From NCBI RefSeq assembly GCF_030272615.1, contig NC_081412.1, positions 39,734,791 to 39,798,790 of the forward strand: a DNA stretch of 64,000 bases, in the 5' to 3' direction. This document shows positions 47,165 through 57,561 of this stretch, piece by piece. Made by a program: the position numbers and the translations under genes. The notes under the pieces were generated by a model. It saw only the letters and a list, made by a program, of their open reading frames with translations, did no database searches and was not told the DNA's origin. Within the stretch, counting starts at the first letter, position 1. Every line of letters begins with the position of its first letter. Source of the DNA: Cryptomeria japonica (taxonomy: Eukaryota > Streptophyta > Pinopsida > Cupressales > Cupressaceae).

Positions 47165-48601
47165 TTGGATGCAAGGAGGTTAACCGCAAGCAAAGAAGAT
47201 GAATAATTGAAGTAATATGTATTAGTTAATTTATGCTCTATAATTACTAAAGACGAGATTACAAGGTTACTTAAGTTAGCTAAGGATGAATTTCGAAGTA
47301 AGACTAGAGTAAATAAAATTATGTTTGGAAAAACTGATGAGGTTGTGAAAGAAACAAAGAAAGTTTTGACAAATTTTTTTCTTGAGAATCAATATGAAGT
47401 TAATCTAGCAAAAAGTCAAGAAGAATCTCATTCAAAAGAGAAAAACATGCCATCTCAAGAAGCTGAGAAGATAAAAGATGATATTCCTTCTATTCTGAAA
47501 GATGATCCAGCAGAAATCAATGTTCTAGAATTGTAGACAGTTGAGCTAGAAGAAGTTAGGGTTGAGGATGTTGCAGAAGATAAGGATAAAATAGGTGCAA
47601 ATGAAGCAGACAAAGGAGATGTGGATAAGGACAAGATTGATAATCCTCTGGTCATTTAGTAAAGGAAGCAGAAGCATAAAAGGGTACAAAAAAAGTGCAG
47701 GAAGAGGTCAAGCTAGAAACAATTTTGGAAGCAAGAGATACTACAAAGGCAATGAAGGGGAAGCAGATAATGGATGATCCAGAATTTGTGCAAGTACTGA
47801 TTAACCTTGACTCTCTATCGCCAATTCAGAAGCTTTAGTTAGCATCATTTTCCCAAGCTAAGACCAGTGAAGATCTCTTGAGGTCTCATAGAGAGGATAG
47901 TGTGTTGCTAACCATGGCAACTGATGTTTTGGAAAAGTTGATGCCCTCATTCAAAAGGATACTTTAGACACTCCATCTGGTAGTTAAAAAGTTTAATCAA
48001 TTATGTAGATACACATTTTGAGTCCTTTAATAAGTTTGCTGAGGAGAAGCTTCAAAATGAGTTTAATGATAAAAGGCTCTGGGTATTAAAGAAGATGATT
48101 GCAAAAGACAGAACCACATTAGGTGTCTGTGTAAAGAGTATGCAAGATGCTTTGTGCGAATGTGGGAACTTGTACAAATCATGCTTATCACTATCCAAGT
48201 TCACTGAGGTCATTGAGAAGAAGTCTAAGGTGCATGAGGATGATCTAGAACACACATCTCAATAGGTTTATCCTCTGACAATTTCCTTGAGCACTCATGA
48301 AAATCAAGTAATATCACTGCTTGATAAAATCAGAAGCTTGAGCCTTGATCGAGAGAGGATAATTAGTAGAGTTGGAGAATTTAGGAGTATCATTACTTCT
48401 AAGCTGGATGTGATGCTTAGTGTCTGGAAGGATTCTCAAGATGCTCTGGCAAACAGTGATTCGACAGACCTAAAGATGACAAAAGCCCAAGCTTATCTAT
48501 TCAGTGGTTCAATAACAGTTTTGGAGAGCTTTAAGAAGGGTTGGGATAGTCACTTGGACACATTGAATAATTCCTATGTTGACATTTTAAGTTTTTTGTG
48601 A
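47165..48601 (+). pseudogene. Unknown retroelement ORF, second copy (C-terminal half)
   Basis: Homologous to the unknown ORF at 10576-13895. The best block starts LDARRL (LEARRL in the other copy) and continues with a shared pattern of LV, DEI, an A-F pair, GKTDEVVKET against GRVNEVTKET, and so on. Near the end, SKLDVMLSVWKDSQDAL aligns with PKLDYLASLRKEISEAL. An acidic, repeat-poor linker occupies about 47400-47800. Stops occur at about 47204, 47213, 47534, 47657, 47837, 47966 and 48263. The N-terminal half is missing because Gypsy sequence adjoins. The ORF ends just before a polypurine tract and LTR, the same place as in the first element. Confidence 0.7.
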
Positions 48602-48831
48602 GTATGTAAGGACTGTGTGTGCATAGGTGTATAACATTGTTGGCTTGAATTTTGGTTTTCGAAACTCTACCTTTGCCATTGATGTCAATGAGGGAGAGTA
48701 GAAAAGTGAAAAATGTTGATCTTAGGGGGAGTCTTGATTTTTGGAGTCTGATAGTTAGATTCTTGTTGCAGTGTATATTTTGGTTTTGGTCTGACACTTA
48801 GTCATTTTTCACTAAGTGTTGCCATCAATGC

Positions 48832-48844
48832 CAAAGGGGGAGAT
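48832..48844 (+). promoter_or_regulatory. Polypurine tract
   Basis: CCAAAGGGGGAGAT precedes the LTR, identical to those at 10374 and 35233. Confidence 0.88.
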
Positions 48845-49950
48845 TTTTGGAAATACACACAATGTTGTTGTTTAGATGTTGTCTTTGATGGCAACTAATG
48901 TCAAATATGCCATCTGTAGTTCATAATTCATTCATACCGGAAGATTGATTGAGGTCCGATAAGAAGAACAATACATTTGGCAAAGTGTACAATGTTATGG
49001 TTGGTGGATCTTTTATGTTACGGATCTTAGTGAAGTATTATGGATGCACAAATTACCTTATTCTAGGTTTGTGTCCTTTGGTGATGAGTCTTTTGTAAAT
49101 TGGAAGATCTGGTAGATAGGTTTTTTAGTAGAATAGTTTTCATCAACAGTAACATGTGGATATTCATTGTGCAGATCTTGTGGATTGATTTTGGTGGTTG
49201 TTTGTATGTTCAAGGTTAGTGAGCCAACATGTGGGAAGCATGTGGTTAACTTGTTTTGGTCCGCTTGATTGTTTTGGATTGGATTGATCCGACTTGGGTA
49301 ACATGTTTCATTTGTGTGTTATGCATTTTTGGGCCGACATGATGAAGACGTAAATTGATGTTGTGAATATATAAGACCGATTGATTTGATCATTTGTGTG
49401 ATTGATGGTTATATGTGATGTGTGTATGGGCAATTGTGTGCAGTTTCAAGTGCGCAAGGAAAAGATTTGAGCTCCGAAATACAATAGAATATCATAACAA
49501 AGCAGTATAGCAGAGTAGAGTAAGATTATGTGTGTTTGTAATTAATGAGAACTATACTCAGGCATTTGTTAATGCTATTCAATAGTTCAAATATTATTGT
49601 ATCTTTTGTAATCATTTTGTAAGGTAGTGAGCCTTTTGGGTTGTAGCCCTTTTGTAATTTGAGCAGTGAGCTCTAGGCAGTGTGTCTGAATGCATGTGCA
49701 TTCCCCATTGTAATATTTCACTTACTCTAAACAGGGTATTATCTCATTGTGCGTAGGTTCCCACAGTGGTTTTTCCCTTAACCAGGTTTTCCACGTATAG
49801 ACTTGGTGTTATGGTGTTGTGGATGTTTGCCTTATATTTTTGCACCTTCCTTTCTTTATTTGCATTAGATGGTTGAAGAATCAGGGTAATAATGTTAAAG
49901 TTTGCAAAACATTGATTCACCCCCCCTCTTAGTGTCCCTTGATTCCAACA
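48845..49950 (+). repeat. 3' LTR of the second unknown-ORF element
   Basis: About 1.1 kb. The first TG is changed to TT (TTTTGGAAATAC); it ends TTGATTCCAACA. It contains GTGGTTTTTCCC and the C-run module (49914-49930) near its end. Its U5 half resembles the LTR at 61650-62589. Confidence 0.85.
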
Positions 49951-51600
49951 CAACCAAGAAACCAACCGTAATACTAGATCTCATAGCTTGATCAAATCAC
50001 CATGTGAACCATTGAAACTATAGTTGAACCAACTAGAGATACTTATCTCAAAACCCTTTAATCCACAACAACTCATCTGTAATATGCTGGCCAAACCAAC
50101 TCACTTAATCTGACTGCAACATTGGAACACATAGAGGAATATGTTGACATCAATGACAACACATCACTTAGCCAATCCAAACACATATTGCACATTATCC
50201 CAACATTGAACCAGGAGACTAACCCACAAAATTTTAGTTCATGTGAAGTTTGAGACAATTAGCACATCATGAAAATTAGTTGTCTATACTATAACAAATT
50301 TGATTTTAAAAATATTTAGCATCTATATCTCACCATCACTTTAAGGATGAAGTACCATAATCATCTCACATTTAATCTCTAAAAATAATATTTCAATCTT
50401 TTACTCTTGAATCTTTTTTATTTATCTAGATTAATGTATACTTAATGTATGCATTTGTTTAATTACTTAAGTAAATCTCAATAGGATATTTATTTGTCTT
50501 ATAATATTAATTTGACCAAATTGTGTTTTTATGGGTGCATACTTTTGAAACAATAAACAATCCTTTTTCATAAACCCAATTATATGACTATATTTTAAGG
50601 TAGACCTAAACTTACATGTGATATGATATTTTCTAGATAAACTATTTTATTTTGTTAAATTATGACGTAAGTCATTGTCCATATATAATCTATATTAGAA
50701 ATTGGGATATGATATTTTTATAAATAAATAAATTATTTTCACAACTTCGTAAGTGTTTAGTTGTGATTAGCTTGTTGTATATGTTGTAATCCTTGTAAAG
50801 ATATTTTGTATATTATTGGTTGTTTTGTTCTTACCAATACTTTGGTTCCTCACAACCTTTGTGGATATTTATTTTATTATAACTCAACATTGTGTAATAA
50901 AAAAATCTAAATAGATATTTTTTAGTTCATCTCTTATTTATACATATGCAATTGTATGGACACTTGTTTATTATTGGTTGCTTTATTCTTATCAATATTT
51001 TGGTTCCTCACAACCTTTGTGGATGCTTATTTTATTATAATTCTACATTGTTTAATAAACAAATCTTCGTAGGTATTTTTCAGTTAATCTCTTATTTATA
51101 CATATACATATCTTTGTGCCTCATGTCAAATAAATTTAATTTAAATACCACTTCTCATATTTATTTAGTACTTATTTTAACCAAATGTTGCAATAGAGAC
51201 TATATGCCCAAAAGTTGTCAACAATTACAATTTTATAAGATTCTTTTGCAAGAATATGTTTCTTATTCTTATGTTACCTAGTTCATTAATTACAACAAAG
51301 ATAAAAACATAATCATAACTTGAATATATGACATCGTGCAATTTTGCTTCAAAGTTTCTACATTATTTATTTAGAAGTTTATAGTATCATTTACATTACT
51401 ATGGTTATACTAAATACATTTGCTACTTAATTATTTGACATATTATATTTCATCTTCAAACTTAAGTTAAATTACTAAACGCTGACCATATATGTCTCTT
51501 ATTTGTTATTTGAAAAATAATGTTCTTTAAAAAATATATTCATCTCGTTTAAATTACACACTACTTAAACATCACCTAAATTAATAGTCAAGTATTCAAT
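49951..51600. other. AT-rich spacer
   Basis: No gene supported. Contains the duplication at 50808-51110. Confidence 0.45.
50808..51110 (+). repeat. Direct tandem duplication, unit about 160 bp
   Basis: Both units share TTATTGGTTG, TTTTGGTTCCTCACAACC, TTTGTGGAT and CTCTTATTTATACATAT in order, with about 15% divergence by eye. Confidence 0.85.
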
Positions 51601-51856
51601 AACATTTTACACCTTAAAATGTATGGAGCAGTGCCATGGATGCCACTGGGGTGCGCAAGACACCCTTGTAGTTTGTTTTCTTGTTTTCTATTATTGTTTC
51701 TGATTTCTAAAGACTTGGTTCCTTTTTGCTGATAGTTCCTATTAATTGTTGTTATAGTGTTGTTTCTGCACTATGATTTTTAATAGTTATGCTATGTAAA
51801 GGGTCAGTGCCCTTGTTCTCACTGCTTTATTAATCAAAAACATTTTACACCTTAAA
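51601..51856 (+). mobile_element. Short LINE- or SINE-type insertion with 18-bp target duplication
   Basis: AACATTTTACACCTTAAA occurs at 51601-51618 and 51839-51856. The 220 bases between are unlike the AT-rich flanks and end CTGCTTTATTAATCAAAA, like a LINE 3' end. A long duplication plus an A-ended insert is the mark of target-primed reverse transcription. No pol III boxes are evident, so a 5'-truncated LINE is more likely than a SINE. Confidence 0.85.
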
Positions 51857-53090
51857 CATATCAAAAAGTGACAAATATTTTTCAAATTTTTAGCGATCAA
51901 ATTTGTCCTCTTAACTATTAAACTAGACAACAGTTAAAAATAATCTCCAAATCAACACATCTCTCTTATTATAAAATATCAAATTTAATAGTAATCTATC
52001 CTTATTAAACACTTTTCTTACAATTTCTTTCCATTTTTTTCAACATTACCTTTCTCATTCTAGAACTCTCCATAATTAATCAAAGAAACATTTAATATAA
52101 TTTTCTTAACATCAAAAAAATGTTCCATAGTAAGTGAAAAAAACATTTAGTATTTTTTTTTTTCCAATATTACCTTTCACATTCTAAAACCTTCCATAAC
52201 AAAATAAAAAAACCACTTACATTAATTTTTTCCACATTACCCTTCACATTCTAGAATGCTCCACAATATATGTGAAATCAACATTTAGTATAAAAGTAAA
52301 AAAAAAATTGACCCTATCCAAAATTTAACCATTTATCTATACAATATTTTAAAATAAATATTTATACAACCATCAAATTTATATCATATAACCAAATGCA
52401 AACTACCGTCAAAACGCACTTGGAGGCCATTTATCCGTCCACTTAGCTTCTTGAGCAATTGGCATTAGATTTGAATCTTATCTTCTTTAACACGTGGCAT
52501 TGAATTTGAAATCCTTAGGACTTCCGTATCTTCGCTTTTTAAAATGTATAGAGACAAGTTAACAAAAAAAATTTGTACGACTGACAAATGCAAAAGTTGA
52601 CAACGACTTTACTTCAGAAATAATTCCTATTTAAATATTGCGAAAAAGTATTTTACAATGTAAGTTAAGATTTCAACGGTGTTTCGAGAATACTAAGAAT
52701 GAATTTTAGGACCTTGGTTAGTGGGAATTTTTTCATTTTTTAGCCGACCCAATCATTTCCTGGAAGCCTTAAATTTCTTTAGGGATCTTCACGTTAATCC
52801 GGGTCAAATTCCCATTATCCAGGCTTGAATTTCTTTCCTACAAAGATTAAGGAATACGGTCACCACTTTTTCATTATATAATTGCAATGTGAATTTTGGA
52901 GACCTAGACATGCATATAAGAGAGATCGAAAGCAGACAATAACAAGCATAAACAAACGAAAGAGGGAAATAAAACCCCTCCTCCTTGTTCCTCTCCTCTC
53001 CAAGTTTATCTTTTATTTAGTTATGTGTTTATTAAATAATATAGTAAGACATAGATAAGTGATATAATTTTGTGTTAGATTTCTTGGGAT
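51857..53090. other. AT-rich spacer with a weak repeat
   Basis: Three diverged units of about 110 bp at 52028-52300 share CATTACC, TTCACATTCTAGAA and CTCCATAA. No gene was seen. A TATATAA at about 52876 followed by a purine-rich leader resembles a promoter, but no gene follows it. Confidence 0.45.
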
Positions 53091-53094
53091 TTCT

Positions 53095-53490
53095 AACCTC
53101 TTTAACATTCTAATCTGTTTGGTGGTGCTCTTTCTAACAATTTGAACTTTTGGATTAGTGACAACTCGCCTGTATTAACAAAACTGGCGACTTTAGTATG
53201 GACCTCTAAGCTTGGAGGGGGGCTAAACTGTTGTCACGCGGGACCCTCAAACCTCCTTGACACCCTAACCTCTCCAGTGGTGCTCTCACTAACAGTTCCA
53301 ACTTTTGGTGTAGTGGCAGTTGGTTTGTAAACTGGCAAATTTGTTTGGGAGGGTTCGACTCCCACTGGCGGCAACTTACTAGCCACGCAGTCGACTATGT
53401 CCACTATGAACCTCTCAGCTTGGGGGGCTAAACTGTTGTCACATGGGACCCTCAACCCTCTTGACACCCTAACCTCTCCAATGGTGCTCT
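53095..53490 (+). mobile_element. tRNA-related SINE-like repeat, one and a half to two units
   Basis: Two related units in direct orientation share CTAACCTCTCCAGTGGTGCT and GGGGCTAAACTGTTGTCAC. The second holds an A-box-like TGGTGTAGTGGCAG at about 53307 and a B-box GGTTCGACTCC at about 53351, with a spacing of about 30 bases: an internal pol III promoter as in tRNA-derived SINEs. The first unit lacks the B box. No tRNA cloverleaf could be drawn, so it is not a tRNA gene. Confidence 0.65.
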
Positions 53491-54549
53491 TTGGCAGTTG
53501 TTCTATGTTAACAGTTTCATTTATGATTGGATATTTATAGTTTATTTTTCACATATTAATCAAATTTTTATTATCTATTTATTGTCACTCATTTTCATTT
53601 ATACTTATTTTCATTTACTTGTGTCTTTTTTTGTAGATTTAAATTGTAATTTTTTTTTTTTACTATGCAATCTTTTTTCCTTTTCTTTTTTCTTTTTAAT
53701 TGTTGTATTGTTATCTTTTAATAATCCAAGAAACGACCAAAAACAAACTCAACTATTGATAGTAAGAACTCACATAGATGAACAACAATAAAGTAATTTG
53801 TTAACTTATAACAAGTTGACATTTTGAAGATTGAAGTATTGGAAGGACAATGAACATAGATGATAAGATTGTTTGCCATCAAAAGATGCATACAAAGAGA
53901 ACCTAAATAGAAATAATGAAGCAAAATAGAACCAAAATAGATAAAGAATTGAAGTCTAGTCACCTCAAATAGAGTTGCTAAATCAAAGATAGTGCTGGAT
54001 ATAGAAGAGAGCATCCATATTAGAGCAAAAATAAGGGTGGATAGAATCCATGCAGTGATAATACAACCACAATTAAAACTAATCTTCCAAACCATCTTGA
54101 TTGATGTTTCCTATTGAACAAGTATAGCAATGGCTGTGAATTGTGAGCAATCCTTATTAGATCGTATTGTTCTTTTGACAAGTATGTAAAGCTTCATGAT
54201 CGTAGGTCATGAATGGGAGATATGTGAATGAGGGCCTGCACATCTATCAACAACACAATAGAACAATCCATGCATAATTGGGTAGGGTTGCAACAACATG
54301 AAAATCCTCCTATCACATACTTGCATTTGCATGGTTCTTCGTCACGTAGATAAAGACATGTTATAGTCATACTAATTAACCATCACACCTAAACTAGAAA
54401 AAAAGAGTACATTTTATTATTGCTAGATAAAGAAGCAAAAAAAAGAACAATAGTCATTTGTAGTAATTAATATTCTAAAAAATCCTACCCAGAGTACAAC
54501 CTTTCAACATTCTAGAGTTGGGATATAATATCTTTCAATTCTACACAAA
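53491..54549. other. Unassigned, AT-rich
   Basis: A minus-strand open frame at 53718-54095 (125 codons, hydrophobic) has no recognisable motif. It may be chance or LINE 3' sequence. Confidence 0.35.
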
Positions 54550-54929
54550 TCTTGAAGGATTTTGAAGAACAAAATTTGTGTAGAATAGTAGGAAGTTGGT
54601 AATATGGTGGGGGAAATTGGTATAAACTAATTGGGTTTCAAATTGGTGGTATGAAAAGTGACAAAGAAGATAGCCATGCAATCGATACTTCCTTGAGCTT
54701 GAGAATCTATATATCATATTGGGGTTTAGGTTCAACCTTCCAAGTAGCTAAGAGGTCATTAATACAATCTTGATACAAAAAAGGTGGGCAACATTTAGTT
54801 TATAGAGAAAGTCATTGGGAAAGGTGGTAGAATTGGTGAAGGATATTGATGGAAGTAGGGATATGGTTAGAGAAAGTGGTCTAGAGATTGAGATGAAAAA
54901 GATAGCTATTAGTGGAGGGAAGAATATGA

Positions 54930-55579
54930 TAGCTGGGAGACATATAAAAGTGATCTAAGTGAATCATCTTTCTCAAGAAATATTCATACATGACAATTAT
55001 TCCAAGTAAACTAATGTGGCTTTTGGAGATCAATTTCACCTAATAAGGTGTCATTATCTGGAGAGTTTCAAGCAAGTTCCTAAGCATCAAATTTAGATTG
55101 GGATAAGTGAGATGGATTGTCCCAACTACACCTAGTGGTATGTTGAACCATGTTGAAGTATCCCAAGATCCAACCATCTATTGGGAGTTGAAGCCAAGTC
55201 ATTCCCAAAGAAAGGTTCCATTCATAGAGAAATTAGGAGCATAAATTGAGTAAAAGCCATATGAATTATACTTTGAAAGAGAATGGTAGTCCAAAATAGT
55301 AGTATATAGAGATTCAACCTAGAGGCCACAATATGTTTAACATGCTAAGGAGTGAGATTGCCTAGAATTAGACCATCGCCATCCTCATAATGACTACTGT
55401 GAAAGAAGAGATCTCTTTCTAAATGGAAGTGAGTGTGGCATCTAATTAAATACCACTCATTTTCACTTATTGAAACATGATAACAGTAAACTAGTTATTT
55501 TGAATATGGTTATTAACATGATACCTTAAGGTGTAATTGACAACCTCGAAACATTCTAGTACTAAATATGACACTTCAT
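54930..55579 (-). pseudogene. LINE ORF2 AP-endonuclease remnant
   Basis: The start MKCHI at 55579 resembles the usual opening of ORF2. Further down, in mixed frames, IYAPNFSMNGTFLWE (about 55215-55260), then WILGYFNMVQHTT (about 55125-55165; the GDFN catalytic block with GD changed to GY) and FTWNN (about 55010) follow the known order of endonuclease motifs. Many stops. Confidence 0.6.
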
Positions 55580-55799
55580 TGGGAAGAATTAGAACAATTG
55601 CCATTTTTCATTTGAAGAGCATGAAGTCGATTATCTATAGGGAAAGTTTGTAAATATATAACAATGTCTTGGTGGGATTACTCTAAAGAGGAGGTTTGGA
55701 ACTAGAATTGCAAGGGACTAGTATGCCAAGAGAAAGAGGTTGGAATAGAAGGTGAAGTACAAATTGAGAGGGAATTTTTTTTCCACATCTTAGACAACC

Positions 55800-56470
55800 T
55801 CTCATTAGCTTCCATCACAACATATTTGAAGGATTAAGGGTAAAATGGTGAGGAAGGATGGTGGGAAGGGGGGATGAAAAATGAAGGAAGGGAGCTAGGA
55901 GTGAAAGAGGTAGTGATATGGTTTTGAGGTGTAGAATGAGGGGCATTATAAATTTTTGGAGAGACTTCAGGAGAAGAAGTATTGGTAGCATGGGAACTAG
56001 TAGTGGGTTGGGGTAGGGGATGGGGTTTACAAATAAGGTTGCCACAAATGAGGTGACCTTATTGATAATAGTAAAAGAAAGCGTTAGGTTTGTTTAGGTA
56101 ACTAATTCTTTTGTTCAGTTTTGAAGTAAGGGTTGACTAGTTCAATGACGTTCATAAGGGCTTGAGATAAATCTCTCTCAACGCAAACTCTTGGTTTAAC
56201 CCACAAGCTAGTCCATTTATTAGAAAAATTATTTGCACCACAAGACCTTACACAATTATGGAACTATATCTTTACATAAATGGATGGAAGGATATGTTAA
56301 GAATTGGGAATTCAAACCACATAGGGTATTTAGATTTAGAAATCCCTTCAAGGTGAAAGTGGATGTCCCATGCTTGGGAATAGTATGTTAGTAACAAAAT
56401 TACATGAATCAAAATATGAAATTGCTCTAGAATGGTATTGGTCAACAAAGGTGCAAGAAACATACCTTCT
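55800..56470 (-). pseudogene. LINE ORF1 remnant
   Basis: KSKYPMWFEFPILNISFHPFM (about 56272-56340) fits the WVxFPxLP block of DUF4283. It is followed, in shifted frames and across stops, by a Leu/Val/Gly-Leu block and ALREIYLKPL. A decayed knuckle is at about 56050-56090: GHLICG is readable but the upstream Cys residues are Tyr. A proline-rich linker is at 56045-55815. Non-functional. Confidence 0.55.
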
Positions 56471-56640
56471 ACTTAGCCCTTTAAAGGCCTCTATAGCGCA
56501 ATCTTTTTTGTTCCTAGTTATTATAGGTCCATTTGAAAAGTCCCTTTTTGAAGTTACGTCTTTATGGAAAATAAGTATAACCAGTTTTACTTTGCAAATC
56601 GAAATAATGCCATTAATGCCATTTAGAAGATCCAAAGAGA

Positions 56641-57067
56641 CAACTTTACCTTTACCTTTAATATTGATGTATAGAAATATGCAAATATTAAAGTTTTGTA
56701 TATTTAAAATTCAAATTATCATAAAACATGATTTCTTAACTTCTCTCCATCTCTCCCTCCATTAATTTATAAATAATGACCAATTTTTTTAATATAATAT
56801 TAATGATATTTCCCTTACATTGATGATATATTTACTTACATCATCATTCGTGCATCTAATTACTCCACCAACCCTTCAAACCATATTAATTGGTTGGTTT
56901 TGAATTATTTAAGAAGTTAACCTAAATATTTTCTTTTATCTTTGATTTCCCCCCCTTACGAATCTCCAACTCAATGATAATCTATTGAATAAATGGCCCA
57001 GACAATAGTAGAAGCATATGTGGTGTACAATAATGTCGGAGTGTGACAGTTGACAGATAAAATGGTT
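56641..57067. other. Upstream region of the ATL gene
   Basis: AT-rich, with no ORF. It presumably contains promoter elements of the gene at 57525, but no specific site could be defined besides the TATA box. Confidence 0.4.
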
Positions 57068-57075
57068 TATAAATA
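57068..57075 (+). promoter_or_regulatory. Possible TATA box of the ATL gene
   Basis: TATAAATA is a canonical plant TATA sequence, about 450 bases before the start codon. If used, the leader would be about 420 bases long and would include the duplicated start region and upstream ORF. Confidence 0.4.
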
Positions 57076-57254
57076 TACTAAAATAGTCAAATCTAAGTCC
57101 CACCTGCACTACGAGTTGCCCCTCTCCATTCCTCGAATATCCTTACATCTAGAAGCCTTCCCCAAACTCTATGTCTTTAAAAGCCTCAAAGGCCTTGCCT
57201 TCTCAGAGCGCTCGCTATTTCTGAGAAAAAAAAAAAATCTGTGGGCGGAGATTT

Positions 57255-57561
57255 CAGCACACTAGTTGAATACTTTTCGCCCATTTAAACACCTATTTCT
57301 TCCATTTCTGTTGGTTAAAGCCTGACTGGTTCAGGGGTTTCGTTTTCCGAGGTCTAGAGTACAAGTCCTGCAAAATGAGTTTGGTTTTGGAAGAAGACTG
57401 TTTTTAGCGACACTGGTTAAATACTTTTCGCCCTTTTAAACACCTATTTCTTCCATTTCTGTTGCTTGAAGCCTGACTGTTCCGGGTTTTAGTTTTCCGA
57501 GGTCTAGAGTTCGAGTCCTGCAAAATGAGTTTGGGTTTTGGAAGACGATTATTATTAGCGG
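57255..57561 (+). repeat. Tandem duplication of about 150 bp spanning the ATL start codon
   Basis: Unit 1 (about 57255-57405) and unit 2 (about 57406-57561) share AATACTTTTCGCCC, AAACACCTATTTCTTCC, TTTTCCGAGGTCTAGAGT and CAAAATGAGTTTGG. The duplicated piece includes the ATG and about 35 bases of coding sequence. The offset between the two ATGs is exactly 150 bases. Confidence 0.93.
57375..57407 (+). promoter_or_regulatory. Upstream ORF derived from the ATL start
   Basis: The duplicated ATG opens MSLVLEEDCF and stops at TAG, 117 bases before the true start. It differs from the real N-terminus by a lost G after ATGAGTTTGG, which shifts the frame, and by further substitutions. Its ATG context (CAAAATGAG) is identical to that of the main ORF, so if transcribed it could lower translation of the ligase. 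Confidence 0.6.

Larger units (their letters stand above)
54550..56640 (-). mobile_element. Second LINE remnant, minus strand
   Basis: ORF1 traces (about 56640-55800) and an ORF2 endonuclease (from 55579) lie in the normal order. It is much more decayed than the LINE at 18.1-20.1 kb. No reverse transcriptase was readable. The lower border is uncertain. Confidence 0.6.

Noticed and set aside
53718-54095. 125-codon hydrophobic minus-strand frame
   Set aside because: It looks membrane-like, but AT-rich DNA often encodes such strings; no motif, and the locus lies by a decayed LINE.
57505-57525. GTTCGAGTCC before the ATL start as a tRNA-like B box
   Set aside because: No A box or cloverleaf upstream; it is part of the 150-bp duplication in the leader.
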